From: Stercorarius parasiticus
Taxonomy: Eukaryota > Chordata > Aves > Charadriiformes > Stercorariidae
Assembly (NCBI GenBank): GCA_013396915.1
Contig: VWZL01000265.1
Coordinates: forward strand, 577,163-641,162
Reading direction: 5' to 3'
Length of the DNA: 64,000 bases
How positions within the stretch are numbered: position 1 is the first letter of the stretch; each line of letters begins with the position of its first letter. Shown piece after piece: positions 1-14,816 of this stretch. The notes beneath the pieces are model-generated. The model was not told the DNA's origin and made no database searches. It worked only from the letters and a program-made list of their open reading frames with translations. The translations under genes and the position numbers were made by a program.

Positions 1-1676
1 CGTCGTCATGTGAAATCTGTACGCAAGAATGAGGATTTCCAAAGCATTTCAGGGGACTGAGTTTTATTTCTCAGGATGTTACTACATTTTCATGCAGCCG
101 TTTCTGTGGTGTAAAATAAGGACATCATTTGAAGTATGATTATGCTCTGAATGCCCAGTGAAGCTTTTAAAATTATACCTGACATCCAGTTGCATAGCTA
201 TAGATAGACATTGATTTTTTTTATTCACTTTTTACAAAGAAAGTCTGTTAGCATCCGAGAGAAACAGAAAAAAATAAACATTACTTCCCTGTCTTAACAT
301 TCACTGTAGCTAAGAAAAACTGTTACCAGAGATAATTCAGTTATACTTCCCCAATTCTGATTTGGCTTTTGAAACTAAAGCCCTAAGGATTAGTTAGGCA
401 TAGATCTTTTTATTAAAATACTTTTGTTTATTAATACTATGGGAACTGATATCTGGCATCCTTAGGCAGTCTGGGAAACTAGAGGCTTAGAATTATTACT
501 ACAGCATATACTCATCAGAGTAATACAGAGCTACACTGCAGTTTTAAATGGTCTAGGCTGGCTTCTGCTAGCGGCAGCTACAGTGACAGAATGCAGTGTG
601 GACCACAAAAAATGTGCTCAAGGAGATCCGTAAATATTTAAGATGGGAGCTTTTTCTGAGCTTTGCTCTGTTACTGCTACCCAGTACTTAAGCTAGTTGG
701 TGTAAAGCTAGTTCAGATACATCAATGCTAGCAGCGGCTGTGCCTAGTGTACAAGTATTCCAAGGGAATCTGATGTGTGTGTTCTCCAGAGAGGAGATGT
801 TACAAGATCAGGCCCTAATTATTTTATAATTGTGCAAGGCTTTAATTATAAGACCTTAATGACTGACTTAATTTCAAACACTGTAGGGACGTTGACTTAA
901 ATAAAATGCTGCTGTTGAATTATTTTCTTTCGCAGCAGTCTGAGCACTTTCTATTTCTCTTTCTCTCTCAGGAATCTGCTGTGCCTAACAGAGAGAGGAA
1001 TGATCCATGTAATTAAGAGATTCTGGGTGCAGGTTCCCTGATTATCCTTACAACAGCTCAACTAGTAGGCAATGGGCACCCAATTTTCAAGGCATGCACA
1101 GTATGTTCCTCTTTTCATCCTAAAAGAACTCAAATATTCCATGTTCTTTGCCATTACATAAATACAGCGAAAAGTGTTGAACTGGCCTTTGCAATCAGTT
1201 GCTTCCAAACTGGGGAGAGAGAGGGGGGGAATACTAGTGAAATTTTGGTCAAGGTCACCGGTCAAGGATAATTTGTATCAGATCTCAATAAATCTGCATG
1301 CAAAGCACAGAGGATCTTCTTTTTGTACAGATGTCATCAGAGATAAAAGATCTTGTCGTTGCTTTTTTTTTTTTTTGGAATGTGTCCTATACTTGGGTAA
1401 GTGTTGCCTCTTCATATCTGAAGTGTGTGCTGAGAGTACTAGAGCTGAAATGAAAACAATGTAAATGAAACGTCATAAACCATTGCAAAGCATAAGCAAT
1501 GTTGGGTGGGGATAGCTTATGAGCCACTGTAGATACTTTGCTTGGCCCTTACCATTTTGAGGTTAAATTCCAACTCAAAATGCAAAGCAGCTTGAAAAAT
1601 CTGCTTTAAGGAAAAACCTGATCCTGATAAACTGAGATCTTTGTCAGTAGGCATGCAAGTTGACGTGATAAAAAGT

Positions 1677-1688
1677 NNNNNNNNNNNN
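1677..1688. other. Assembly gap (12 N)
   Basis: A run of 12 N interrupts otherwise ordinary AT-rich sequence. The flanks show no repeat that would explain the gap. Confidence 0.99.
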
Positions 1689-4600
1689 AAATTGGTATTA
1701 ATACAGTTCCTAGTACTTCTGTCCTGCAGTCTCTAAAGATATGTAGCTGTGATGGTAACATTTAACTGTAGGAAACAGTACTTAGCTATTTTTAAGCTGG
1801 TCAAAACTCAGAATTTCTGTCCATTCATCCTGAATCAAAAGAAAACAAACCTGAAAGGCTTAATAAAAAGATTTCTGAAACTTTTGTTCAGGGGATACTG
1901 AAAAGATTTTCTGGAAACATTTATTTTGGTAAGACTGAAACATGTTGAAGCATATTTATGTACATTTTGATTAACTATTTTGAATTAATGTAGTAATCAT
2001 GCTCCATAGAGTAATCGGGGGGGGGGAACAAACCTGAAAAAAAGAGAATAGTGTGGTTTTTAGTTGGGAGATTGTAAAATACTATGCTTGTAAAGCATAT
2101 ATTTCTTTTTCTCTGTGGGAAGAAGACAAATGGTAACTGCTTCCCCAGGTGGAAACATTCCTTTGGGCACTTGGAGTCTTAATGCTTGTCAGTTTATGTA
2201 TCTAAGCAGGCTGTACGTCCTCCTGTTTCTCTGCTATCCGTGTAAGTAATACTTGAGATACAAGTGGCAAATAGAAGATTTAGGCAAAATTCTGGTTTGT
2301 CTAATAGAAAATCACATTTAAAAAAAAAAAAATTAGACTTAGAATCCATTATTGTAAATGTGCTTAAGCTCATTAAAATGATATCAATATAATTAAATTT
2401 TGGGATAGTGACTAGTGTTATTGCATAATATGAATACACTCAAGAAAATGTATTTCGAAACCTACTGTTCTTTATGTTATGGGAACATAAATAATAAAGC
2501 AAAGAAATTATCAAATCAAAAAGCAAATTGCATTCAGTATCAAATAGAAATGGAACAATCAGTCATCACAATAATACCTAAAATTCCAACACCATATGGT
2601 TATGGATACCAAACTTCTAGTCATTGGTGTGAATGTTTATATAGCTGTGTATAAAAAACCCCCACAAACTACATTTTTAATATGTATCTGAAATGCTGTC
2701 TTTCTGCTTAGTTCTTATTCCTGTTTCAAGTCCAACCCTTTACAAGCGAAAGTTTGTTAACTCTTGTGTATTAGGAGTTATCAAATGTAATAAAAGCAAG
2801 GAGACAAGTCTTTCATAACCTCAGAAACCGTCTTAATCTCAGTCCTTAGAGCAGTACAGCTGTTTTCAATCACTGGGAATTGCACAGCTGCTGAATCCAA
2901 CCTTGAAAATTATTGTTGTATGTGTGATATATGAGTTTACCAGCTTGGATATCTTTGTATCTTTTCCATGAGAAAAGATAGAGTGCCCTGTGGATGCCTT
3001 TCAGCTATGTTTTCCGTACATATTCACTAAGCCATCCCTGGAAATTAGCAGCTTTGCAAATAAGATGGGAATGATTCACTTAAGTTGGTACAATGCTGAA
3101 AATGTTGCAGAATTTACTGAAATTAGTGTAGATTGCAGGAATCTGTGCTCCAGATAAAGGGAGATTAGTGGGACAAGATAATCTTTTGTTTTTCGGGAAA
3201 CGTAGAAAGGAAATCAGACAGACTTTACTGCATTACTTTCAATGCATTTCATTCTCAGGCTGTTAGAACACAACTTATTTCATACTGTTCTCTGTTACAA
3301 AAAGCAGCATAGAAGGGTTTTTTTAGATAGAATCCTGAACATCTTGTTTCTGGGAGATGGGGTCTTCTGCCACGGGTAAGAAGAAAAACCTCTTGTGTGT
3401 ACTTCTGGTGTAGTTGCCATCAGTGTGTGCTCAGTCAGACCTCTCGGCTGCGTAGGCTTAATGTAGGCTTTCCTCTACAAGGAGCTCTTTCTGTTCTGTC
3501 GTTTTCTATCTCTTTGTGCTCCAGGTTCCTCTGTGATATGGTTTGGCTGAAGTGGGCTCCTGGTGGCCTTGGAGGTATATATCCTGGTTTTATAATTTTT
3601 ATAAAATTGCAAATTTTAAATGTGTAGGAAACCATTAGACCAACCTGTTACGGAACATCAAGGCGTGGAACTTTCTCCACTTATTTTTGTAAGCCGTTTG
3701 GTTGAAGCAGATCCTTCTATTCAGCTGTGAGCCTTTTAAACAATTATTTCTAATTTTATGGTTTGGGGTTTTTTTGCATGTTTTTCTGTTTCCACTTATG
3801 GGGAGAAACCAGTGGTATTAAGCCATATTTCTTAGATGCCACTTCGCTTGTTTACTGAAGATATAAGATACTGTTTCCTCAAGCACAACAGGAATGAAAG
3901 AGATGGAAGTTTATTTTCTGTGTTTCATTCTGATTTCCAAATAACACAGACTATCTGATAGTCAAAGGGTAGGTATTTCTCTTGCTGTTTCCCTGGCTTT
4001 TCTGACTGTTTGGCTGCCTCTGTTCACACACCTGTAGATCTTCATCAAATAATAATCAGGTCTCTATCTTCAGTCCACAGTAAAAGCCTCCTCAAACATA
4101 TAGTCTTATTACTGGGCAGATTCATGCTGGTGCTATGTTTTAGGGGGAAAGTCTTACAGCTTCGGTTATTATTAAGCTTTTAAAAAGAGCTTAACTGCAT
4201 TTTGAATGTACTCCAGAAAAAAGATGTTATTGTGCTACACAGTTTCAACGAAGCTTCACCGTACCACCTTTTTAGCAATTGCTTCTAAACAGGCATCTTT
4301 TCTTTATTTGAGAGATAAAATGAGGGAGAATTCTCATTTTCTTTATCAGGAAAATAATAATTAAGGATTAACTCAACAAGTGATTGAGTAGTCTAATTGT
4401 AAACGTTTATCATACTGTTATAAACTGTGCCTTATTTTTTCTTCTGTATCTCATGTAAAAAAGCCTATAAAATGATCTGTGATGCAAAGTCTGTGCTTTT
4501 GTCAACATCAGTCTCTTATCAGGAGACTCATCTCTTTAGAAGAGAAATTGATTCCTGTTGCTGGCATCAAAACATGACAAAACCCCTGTGTAAACTGGAT

Positions 4601-4860
4601 TTTTGTTAGATCCAAACCATTTCTTTTTGGTGAGGTCAAAGCTTGGGGCATGAGAGTATGTAAAGAAGATTCCAGATAGAAATGCTCAGGCTTTCATAAA
4701 TGTTTACTTTAGAGTAAGTGAACTTGGGATTTAAGGAGCTAGTAAGATGAAGTGGTTACTGTATTTAAAAATCTCTGTTTTCAGTTTAGTTCTGGTTTCT
4801 TAGCAAATTATCTTTTGAATTCTAGTTTCTCATGTTTTGGCTTAGTTTAGAGACAGACCT

Positions 4861-4925
4861 CTCTGTGTATGTGTCTCTGTGGGGGTGTATGTATATGTGT
4901 ATGTACGTGTCTGTATGTGTATATT
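4861..4925. repeat. TG/TATG-rich simple repeat
   Basis: An imperfect alternation of TG, TATG and TCTG units runs for about 65 bases, with a GGGGG interruption near 4881. It is a degenerate microsatellite, potentially polymorphic. Confidence 0.8.
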
Positions 4926-7900
4926 TAAGACTTGAAAAATGCTAAGCCCGACTCCAAAACCCATTCATGTTAATATCTTTTGGCATTATATCCATCATTA
5001 TTTGGAATGTGATTAAATCTCACTTACTTCACTGGGCCCAAAGCATGTGTTTAAAGTTAAGCGTGTGCTTAAGTGTTTTCCTTAATAAGGATGCTTTCCT
5101 GAGTAAGAATTTAAAGTGAATGCACTCCATGTGAACAGTAGACATCTTTTTCTATGTAATTGTTCAACGTCATACAGAAGTCTGAGCTTCTGTTAATGTA
5201 TTTTTCTTTCTAGTTTATGTAGAAAGAAATATTGGTTCACATGGATTGATTTCCTTTTTTGATTGCATATTTTTTCTATAGTTATAGCATATTATATTAC
5301 TGTTAGAGCAAATCTCTAATTCAGGGCTGCAAATGAATAGAGAAATACCCTTTAAAATGGACTGGCATCTCATCATTGGTCTATAGATTCATTAACTTAC
5401 ATGAATATTAGATATTTGGTTCAGAGGGCTAATTATCTACCTTTGGTTACTTTCTGGAGAAGCCTCTTTCATTTGTAACCAGCGCAGTCATTTATAAAAT
5501 GTTAAAGCTAATATATAGCAAAGTCAGTGAAGGAGGGAGGAGTGTGGTATGTTGGCTTGTTTTTTGGTTTTTTTAAATGTGTTCTCTAAAGGTAGTATAT
5601 TTGTACCTTATTACCACTCAGATAAACGGCTATTTAGGATTAAAGAGTGGTTTGTCTGTGATAACAATGAGTGTCTTTTTTAAAAATGAGGGCAAATATT
5701 TGTAGCATGAAAAACATCTTTGGCTGAAGCCAAGTTTTAACTTGCTAATATTGACTCCCTGTTATGGTAATGCAATTTGCAATGTTAAAAAAATTTAATA
5801 TCGGTTATCAAAATTTAGAAGGTATTTAAGAATACACCTTGTTTCTAGGAACCTCTCTAATATATATTTTTAAAATTGTATGTAATTACTTGCGCCAATC
5901 GAATATTTCCCCTAATGTGAAAAAAAAAAAAAGTCTTAGTCTGTATCGTATTTCTCTTCAAAAATCTTAGTGTATCCTTTACAAAATTCAGGTATCTTAA
6001 AATCTACAATGAAATTCTAATGTTGTAGTCTTGAAAACTGTTGAAAAGCACAGTGATTGGAGCCAATCTCTGCAAAAATAGTTGTCCGGTTAATCTCAGT
6101 CTGTGTTTATGTAAGGAATTCTAGTTTGTACCTCATTTAGCCAAGAAACAAACAATAACAATTAAGAAGTGATTGTGTTTTAGATCTATATATTAGACTG
6201 AGGTTTAGGATTTCAAGATGTCTTGAATTTGTCTTATTTTTATTTCAGAATTTATCTTGTCGGTTTTCAGCATGATTACTTATGTAATCTAATTCATTCC
6301 CTCACAGTTGTGTTTTGGAATGACAATATAATATCTCGTGATACGCAGCGATCTTAGTTACCTTGGAGGTACCAGTGCAGCAGAATGGTAGGATGTTTTG
6401 AGGACTGCAAGTTGCCTTTCAGGAGTTAAAAAATGATGATGCTCCTTTTAAGAGCATCTGTATGTTTTCATATCCGGTTCAAAAGCTTATTGTAAATCTT
6501 AAGCACAATAAGAACTGCCTCAATGTTCATTTTTACCTTTTTCTTTTATGTTTGGCATTTCCCCAGCTTGCCTGATAGCTGGCATTCTGACATATATATG
6601 TGTTCAACCGCTTTCAAATCCAATTAATGCGCAGAGTGCAAAATGTAACTCCTGTACCTTTCAGCGTTTGCGGGAGTTTCTTATGGCATCAGATGAATAG
6701 AAAAAGAAGACAAGTTAAGGAGATACTGTGGGGTTTTTTTGATGTCTTTATAGAGCATCCACCATAATTCTCTCTGAAACTTTTGGGAACTACTGTAACA
6801 GATGTAGTAAAAATAGATACAATGAAAAATAATGTTTTTGGTAATGTAAAAAGATTGAATTTAAATTTTAAGAACCGCAAAATAGACGAGACTACTGATT
6901 ATGTTGTTTAGTGGCCCATCAAACTAGCTGAGTAGCTCTCTCAGGTTCCTGACAAAAGTTAGTGGTTGTTACATAGATGTAGATGTTAACTATTTACTCA
7001 GCTAGAAGAACTGAGCTCTGAGGCTTTTACCCCATGGCAGCTATTCGTCTCAGGCTGTCTTTACAGTGGGTGGAGTAGATGGGCTCCTTGAGACGGAAAT
7101 TGGAAGAGTTTGCTCCTAATCTCCCTCTGGAGAAGCCTACATCTTTTACTAGAGAGGAAACCTAGGCAATTTGCCTCCTTAGCTGAAACGTAGCCCTTTG
7201 GAACCCCTTGCAAGAATGACAACCAGCTGCATGATGGATTGCATTTTTGCCATGATGTGCAGGGCTTTGGCAGCCATTAATCCCATTACTACTTCTGCTG
7301 ATTATTTTCCACTGCAATTGCTTGTTGCTGTTTTCTATTTATATTCTACTCCTTTTGCTTAAGTGCAAGGTTATACCCAGAACATTCAGCATCTCTGCAA
7401 GTCTATTCTTTGTGGAGGTACTAAGGATAGCATTTGATGTTAATCAGAAATGTGCAGATAAGGCTTGTTCTGAAGTCTACTGAGTCAGGAGAAAGATTTC
7501 AGTGGAGTTCTATGTATTTTGGATCGGGCTGATGATTCTGAAATTTCACCCTGAAAAATACATATATTTCATTATCTGTGAACATCAAAATTTAAGGTAA
7601 TTGAGAGTTTTAAAAATAGGACATGGTGTTACAATATATATGAAATGTATTAACTCTAATTTTTTATAGTTGTTTGCTATTATATGAATGTAATTTATTG
7701 TGCCTGCAGCAACCCGAGGACATGCTGGAAAATTAGATGATTCATTTCAAGTATTTCATGCTAGTGAGCAAAATTTTAATCAGTCAGTTTTCTAATCCCA
7801 GTTCTGTTACTGGCATACTCTGTAAACTTGGCAAGGTCACAGAAGGACTCCATTATAGACACAGTGTTGCATCTCAGCTAAATCATTACTGCATATGTTT

Positions 7901-10822
7901 TAATTTATCTTCATTATAGAAATTTTTAAAGAAATAGAAATGTAGAAAGGTTCTCCTCTGATGAGCTATGCTAAAGGTAGTCTAATAATATAAATTATAA
8001 TGAATATAAGATTTATCTTGAGCTATGGTTGCTATTTCCTGTTTGAATTCTTTACAACTTCACCTTAAAAAACCCACCCCTCTAACCTAGCATAAAAGCT
8101 AATAAAAAAACCTCATAACATGCAAACTACTGTCTTGTCACCCTTACAAGTTTACCACTGCGTTGTTCATAGAGCATTTTGAATTGTACTATGCAGTGAA
8201 CAGGAACGATGTTATCAGTTTCCTGTACCTCAAAGCTTGCCGTTAGCTTTTATCAAGAAGATGATACTTTTGATGATGTGGATGTTAATTCAGAAATACA
8301 AAGTAGTCCAGTATCGAAAAATTAGTTGAGTATGTCAAATGCATGCTAATGATAGTGTAGAAGATATTCTAATCACCTTAATTATCAGGCAGTAAATATA
8401 ATGAGAATGGTCACATTGGAGTAAAATTTTCAAAAGTATCCAATGTCCTAATTTTCAAGGGAATAAAGAAGCCCAATGTCCATTGAAAGCAAATACAGTT
8501 AGGATCCAAAATTCATAATTGGCTTCTGAAAATATGACATAGCCTCCTAAGGAATGTTAAAAAGTTTTACCCACAAATGACCGTGAAAATCACAAGCTCT
8601 TCAGAGTGATAGACTGACACATCCCAACATTATTGTGAGAGTAGGATTATGTAACGTGTTATATGCTGCACGTAGGGGTTCAATTTCTTTACAAGGCAAA
8701 TATGAATTTTTCCTCAGCTATCAGAAAGCAGAATGTATTTCAGATTAACTGCCATATTAAAAAAAAGCAAACACAAAACCGACCCAAAACAACCCAAACC
8801 AATGCTATTATTATCAAATTATAAAAGAGAGTAGGAGCCATAAAACAAAAGAGGTATGAAAGGAATATAATTTTATGAAGACTCAGAAATGTTTAGTAGG
8901 GCATTAAATCAGGTAAATGTGTACCCATGTTTTTGCAGAATTTGAGTGAGAAGGCACAAGTAAATTAATTCTGAGCAGGGAGGAAGGTAAGGATTACATA
9001 TATTGAAATACAGATATGTAATATATATATGTATGTATTAATGTATGGCTATATGTGTTATAACCACAAAAATCAGACTAGAGTTAAAAAAAGTTACTTA
9101 AGTCATACGCCTTGCAGGTCTTTCTAAATAGCAGCTTGTATTAAAACAATTCAGTTGATTGGTAAGTGGAAACATCTTCAGCTTTGAATATTATCTCATG
9201 ATATGTTGCTTTTCTATTCTCTAATTTTCAAAAATTTTAAACAATACTGCTCTCAAGCCCCCCTTTTGCTTTTGTACTGCATGATATATACTGCTATTGC
9301 AGTCTGTTGTGTTCACTTTATCAACCTCCATTTAAAACAAGGTGGCAAACTCTGCTGACTGTGCCATGCTGGCAGTACCGCTTTACTCCTGTAGAAATGG
9401 TGAAACCTGGCAAATAGGCAAGAACCATTAAGAAAACTGTGGAATGTATCATAATTAAGATGCCAGCAATACTGACCCCTTATCATGAAAGTGTTTATTC
9501 AAGCAGTAATTTCTGAAGGACAGATAGTGATGACTATTTTTATGCTGCCTAAGTGTTCCCAATTTCTCATTTTGCTGTTGCAGTACACACCCATTTAGAG
9601 ATTATCATCTTGCTATTATTTTGTGGGATAGTTTGAACAATAAACTTGTGGGAAAAGGTATAAACTATAGTAAAGTCATTTCCAAATATCTACCTTTTAT
9701 GATACATATTAGCTTCTTAAATCCTCTGCTGGACTTCAAGAGCTGCAAAACAAAATAAAAATCTCTTAGGGCATCTGAACCACACAAAATACTCAGAGAT
9801 TGGGAAAACTAATGAGAATCCAGCAGCATATGAGAATGAATGTTTTCTAATAGAAATGGCTTCATTCTAAGAGATAACACAGAAATTGTGAAAAATGAGG
9901 AAGATAAATTCAAAAACATATGGAAGCCACAAATTCATACAGCATATCGTCAGTCGGGTGGAATAACTGTCCCTATCTCCTATCTTTCAGTGTTCTTTCA
10001 CAGTATTCTTGGTGCTTTAGTTTAGAGAAAATTAAATACCAGATTTTGGAGATGTTGAAACCATCGAGCTAGTTCTTATTCTGCTTTATCACCTATTTGT
10101 AATGCTATAATCTGAAGGAGAGTCTGCTTACAAATTTTAGTAGCAGAAATCCTTGTACAGACATATATGAGAACACAGAATGGAAGATTAAATCGGTTTA
10201 GCGTAGCAAGGCTCTCTAGCACATCCCGGTAGGTAAGCGTATGAATATTCCATTTGGCTTTCTATACAGACAATATGGAAAACTAATTAGCATAAATATA
10301 ATAGCCGTTTCTTTCAAATTTGGGTGCCTAAAGTACTCTGGCGTGTCCTGACGGGTCAGTTGAGAAGCCAGCCATTGTGATTTTCTTGAGCATAAAATGA
10401 CCTTGATGGAAACAAATACCCTTTAATACAACTGACCTTTTAGTTTCCCCCCTTCACTTACATCTGGCAGCATCACAGTGACTAGGTTTTTATTGTCTTT
10501 GTTAGCAGCGCTGGAGTGAATACTCAGGTTCCCATCCTGGGCATGGGCAGGGTCTTGTTGTTAGCTCTGGTGACCTATTTTGAGTGGTGGCATGCCAATA
10601 TACTTTCTTTATAGCAGCTCCGGAACCGTCTGACCTTACCTGCCTGTGCTTTCTGCAAAAAATTCATCCATCCACTGGAGCACCTTCACAGCTTGTGCCT
10701 TTACCAAGCCTGCTGGGACTTTGCTGACCTTAGTCTCATGCTTGCCAAAGTTTGTGTTGTACCAGGCCATGAATGTAACTTTGGGCATCTATTTACTTCT
10801 GTTCCCAAGTGGATTTTGTGGT

Positions 10823-10846
10823 TTTTTGTTTGTTTGTTTGTTTTTT
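10823..10846. repeat. TTTG microsatellite with poly-T end
   Basis: Four tandem TTTG-type units run into a T6 tract and then A7. No wider element could be assigned around it. Confidence 0.75.
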
Positions 10847-13800
10847 AAAAAAACTATTTCTTCTTTCCTACTGACATGAACATTCATCCCAGCAGCTTTG
10901 GAGGACAGTCCTTGCTGGTTGTGGCTGTTGGTGGGCTGCCCTTGGCCGTGGGACAGGGTTGGGCAGCTCCCAACTGTGCTGGTGCTCTTCCAGGGAGTCT
11001 AGTTGCCTCAGGGAGTTATAACACTTCCTGCAGGCAGGTGATGTCTCCCAAGACAACGTTGGAGGACTCTGAGGGGGTCAAGGGAGCCAGACCTGATGTG
11101 CTCTAATCCCTTTTGCAAGTAAGGATGAAATCATATGGGTATTGTACTTGGTTTCCTCTGACAAGTGAGGCTGGTTGCACCAATACATCAGCTGAGTGGA
11201 AGACGTCTAGTCAAAGACGTGACTGCAAAGTTAGAAATATTGCAACATGACTATGGTATTTTGTGTAAGGGAATCTTTATGTAGAGAAAACCTATATGTA
11301 CTGAGTGATTCTTCCATTTTTAAATACTTCGTTAGGGCTGTGAAAACTCTCAGTAAAATTAATTATGCCTAATTATTTACAGGGCACTGGAAATGTGGGA
11401 GGTTACATAAGAGAGGAAAAGAGCCAGGCCTTTTTAGAGATCCCAGACTTCTGTTATGGTTGGCTAAGATATGACTACCAGATGGGTTTACTCTGTAAAA
11501 CTAAGGATCCCTTGTGCAGGACAGGAGGGCTAACTGTCCGTCTTCAATATATAGCTGCACACTTATACTGTGTCCTTTTTAATTCAGTAAGGGAGTTAGG
11601 TCTTTGGGGGAAAATATGTCCTATCCCTGATCATCAGCTAGACCAGGCAAAATTGTTTCTCCTTCTTGTACTTGCAGATTAAAGTTGGGAGACAGGTTAC
11701 GTAGGCAAAAAGGGCATCTTCAGATCTTCAGGAACTTGTTTTCCACTGAAGGACAAGAGCAGAAAAGACTAACTGACGGGTTTGTCTCTAATGCATTTGA
11801 TGCACCAGCCCCACCTCAGCCTGTATTTAGAGACACAATCAGGCCTCCAAATATACAGAAAGTAGTGTTAGGGGTATTATCCATATAAATATTTTTGAAT
11901 GCTTTCTTTTTAATGGCTAAGGTAAACCATCAGAAATATAATGCCTGGCAATATTTTGCTGGGGTTTATCATGTTGCTGTCTTTCATTTCAACCATAAAC
12001 ATCTATTTGCCAGTCCTCTTTAAGGTCAAAAAATATAGCAGGTGCGTAAATTGGAATGAATTCATGGACCATTTTTTTTCTAGTCTGTTCTTACCTTTAT
12101 CTTTTGCCTTTCTACAAAATCTCTGCAATTTAAAAGAATTCCTCTAAAGTTGATATATTAAGTTCTGGGAACTGAAACGAATCACTGATCCGTTTTAATA
12201 AATACTATATTTTCACGCATTTGCTATCTAATTTATCCAGTGATTCATCAGTTTAGCTTTCAATATACATAATACTAATAAGATTTAGTAGACCATATAT
12301 TTGATTCAAAAGATGTATTAGATTTGGTAGGTCCTGACTTCAATTCAACGTAAGATGACTTTATCTGCCTTACGAGGATATATGTGATTTCCAAAAGGAA
12401 TGTATCTGTTTTTGAAAAATCCTCCACTGAAAAGGGAAAAAAATAATTTATTGTAAGGAATGAAACATTCATTTTAGGAAAATGAATATAGAAATTACTC
12501 ACATTCGTATTAGAATTTCATAGCAAAGCAATATGCTACACATGCTTCACATTTCATATACTGAAAGTAATATTTTGATCATGATAACTTCACTGCATGT
12601 ATTGCTGAGTTCTGAACTGAAAAGCACTTTGCTCTGTAGAATAGAAAAATCAATTTAGCATAAGGTGATCTCATTAAGCTCTATTTATCCAAGATTACAA
12701 CAATTTAGAAGAAGATTGAGAGTGAAAGTAATTGTTCTTTTATTAATCCAAGTAGCTTTTAAAAAGAAATCTACTGATTAGGAAGCTCTGCTTGACTTCT
12801 AGCTTGAATCTCCCAGGACTTATTCCAGCAGGTTCTGATTTCAGTGATGTGTTTTGGTGATATCATAAGCAACTATGGCCATACCTTGCTGAAGTCACAG
12901 AAGCAAGATGGAGTAACAGGTTAACAAGATCTGTTAGTATATTTCAGTATTAATTTGCCACAGGAATGTTAATATTTTTAAATGTTCTGCATATATATGC
13001 TCTCTTGCCAACTGGTGATTTTAAAAGCTGAAGCTTTAGGCAACCTTTTCACTGTTTAGGGATGTAGGTTTCTGGTTTTAGTTTGAAAAATTAGTACGGT
13101 GCTTTGAAGGTACAGTGCAATCCCTGCGACGTTATAAAAGCTATTTTGGAAGCGAGCTCTGTTGCGACAAGGTTCCGTTGCTGACCCTTATGGATGCTAT
13201 GTCCCTGCCTCCTATTCTTTTGCATGTAAGGGTGTAATATTTCCTGCCAAACACCTGAAGAAAAGAGAGAAAGGACACCTACTGCCAGGAGGTCCAGACT
13301 TTCACATTACACTTCCAGTATCAATGTCCCTGAAAATGTCTTTGGATTTGAATCAGAGTTTTATTCCCCTCCCCTCAAATTTCAAGTCCATGATTTCAGT
13401 TTGAATCTTTCTTTAGTTACTGTATTGATAAGAGTGACAGTTTACAATATACTGGACATTTAGCAATTAAAATGTTCATAAAATTCAGCTGAACAAGTAA
13501 TGATAATGTTTTCAACTTGTAGCTACAAATGTTAGCTCGCTGTGTCCATAAACACTCAGTTGCACCTGAAAATTTTTGTCTCAACTCCAAAAATTGTCTC
13601 TCAACAAATCAAATAATACAGCTGGTGAAGCAGGGTTGTGTAGACTCTATAGGCTTTTATTCACTGAACTTTTTTATCTGATAAAAACCCCTCAAACTTC
13701 CTTGTAGACTCTCACACAAAATTCAGTCATTTAAGTCAAGAATGTCAAAGAGGGAGAAGTCCTTATGCAGTAATGAAACTAAACATTTCCTTATATTGTG

Positions 13801-14753
13801 GGGAAGAATGGTGGACAGAGGGTCCAAGAATAACAGGAAGTTGCTGGTTTATGGGTGTAAGCCAAAAATATGCAAGGGTCTCTGTAACTGAGCAAGCCCA
13901 TGGTTTGTACGTTCCAGATCCAACTCCGCCTTGGATTGTGACCTGTCCCTGCACTTTGCCTCTTTGCAGGCCCAGTTCTGTTCAGCTGTGCCCCAGTCTG
14001 GAGGTACACAACCTTTTAGGAAGCAGAACTTGCATATTTAGTCAAATCAGATGCTCTAGTTACTTTAATCGTTCTCGTGCATTTTGCTTTTGATATTGGC
14101 AGAGAAGATTTATGACAAACTAAGTTCTTGTATTACACCATCTGAGTATCCACCTAGTTGGTGGTTTAATAAGTGGGATGTAGAATAAATGGAGAGAAGA
14201 CTTAAAAGGACTGGTAAAATCGAGTATAAGTGTAGAGGTATAATTTTGTTTAATTGGAGATCTCAGACTGAAAAAATGTGCTTCTGCCTTGCAAATAGAT
14301 GTCTAATTTTTTACATAAGGTACCAGTGCTAGAAAAGTTCCATTTTGGTGCATAAGGCCATATCACTGTTTTATAAGGCTGTACAGAAGATCAGTGACTA
14401 TGAATAATATAGTATTGTACTTTTTAATGGTTTTGCTGCCAAAATAGTACTTTAGTGATATTTTAGATGAAGGATGAAATTCCAGTGATGAGAATCAATT
14501 GGACAGTCGCTCCAATCCTCGGGTATAGCATAGAACCTGCAAAGAGGCTCTGAGGAAAGAAATCCCGTTATATTTTAATGAATTTTTATTTTTTCAAATT
14601 TTAATGACATTTGGCTTTGAGAGGTTCAATGGAAAGACCTTCATAAGTGAAATTTTTTCTGTAATTCTGAAAGAAAAGTTCTCAATGGTTAAAACTGGAA
14701 CAGATGAGCAGGAAAAATAGTATGTTTAAATCCTTTCTCTCTTTCCTTTCCAG

Positions 14754-14816
14754 AGCTAGATGGAAGTCTGTGTGCTGCTTCAGTATTCCACTTCCACAGA
14801 AATGATCTGAAAACAG
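14754..14816 (+). CDS. Candidate internal exon A of an unidentified plus-strand gene
   Basis: This 63-base segment is preceded by a very strong acceptor (a long C/T tract ending TTTCCAG) and followed by a strong donor (ACAG then GTAACC). Two frames hit stops; only the frame entered after two bases is open, giving 20 codons that begin LDGSLCAASVFHFH and leave one base for the next exon. Its phase (1 in, 1 out) fits exon B at 33081, where the split codon would be GAG. No family is recognised, and no convincing exon upstream was found. The evidence is splice-site pattern and phase only, so a chance match is possible. Confidence 0.45.

Larger units (their letters stand above)
1..14753. other. Unannotated AT-rich non-coding stretch (probable intron or intergenic)
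   Basis: No exon with a consistent open frame plus good splice sites, no recognisable protein and no clear young transposon was found here. The stretch holds a 12-N gap, a TG/TATG-rich simple repeat near 4.86 kb, A/C-rich tracts near 8.76 kb, a TTTG repeat near 10.83 kb and a locally GC-richer block at about 10500-11110. All reading frames are short and unlike known families. One weak exon candidate (13970-14003) is discussed separately. Calling this intron depends on the exon chain downstream being real; otherwise it is intergenic. Confidence 0.5.

Noticed and set aside
961..1040. Possible exon after a strong TTTCTCTTTCTCTCTCAG acceptor at 970
   Set aside because: The only plausible donors (GTAATT, GTTCCC) are weak, and the open frames either end in the wrong phase for exon A or create a stop at the join.
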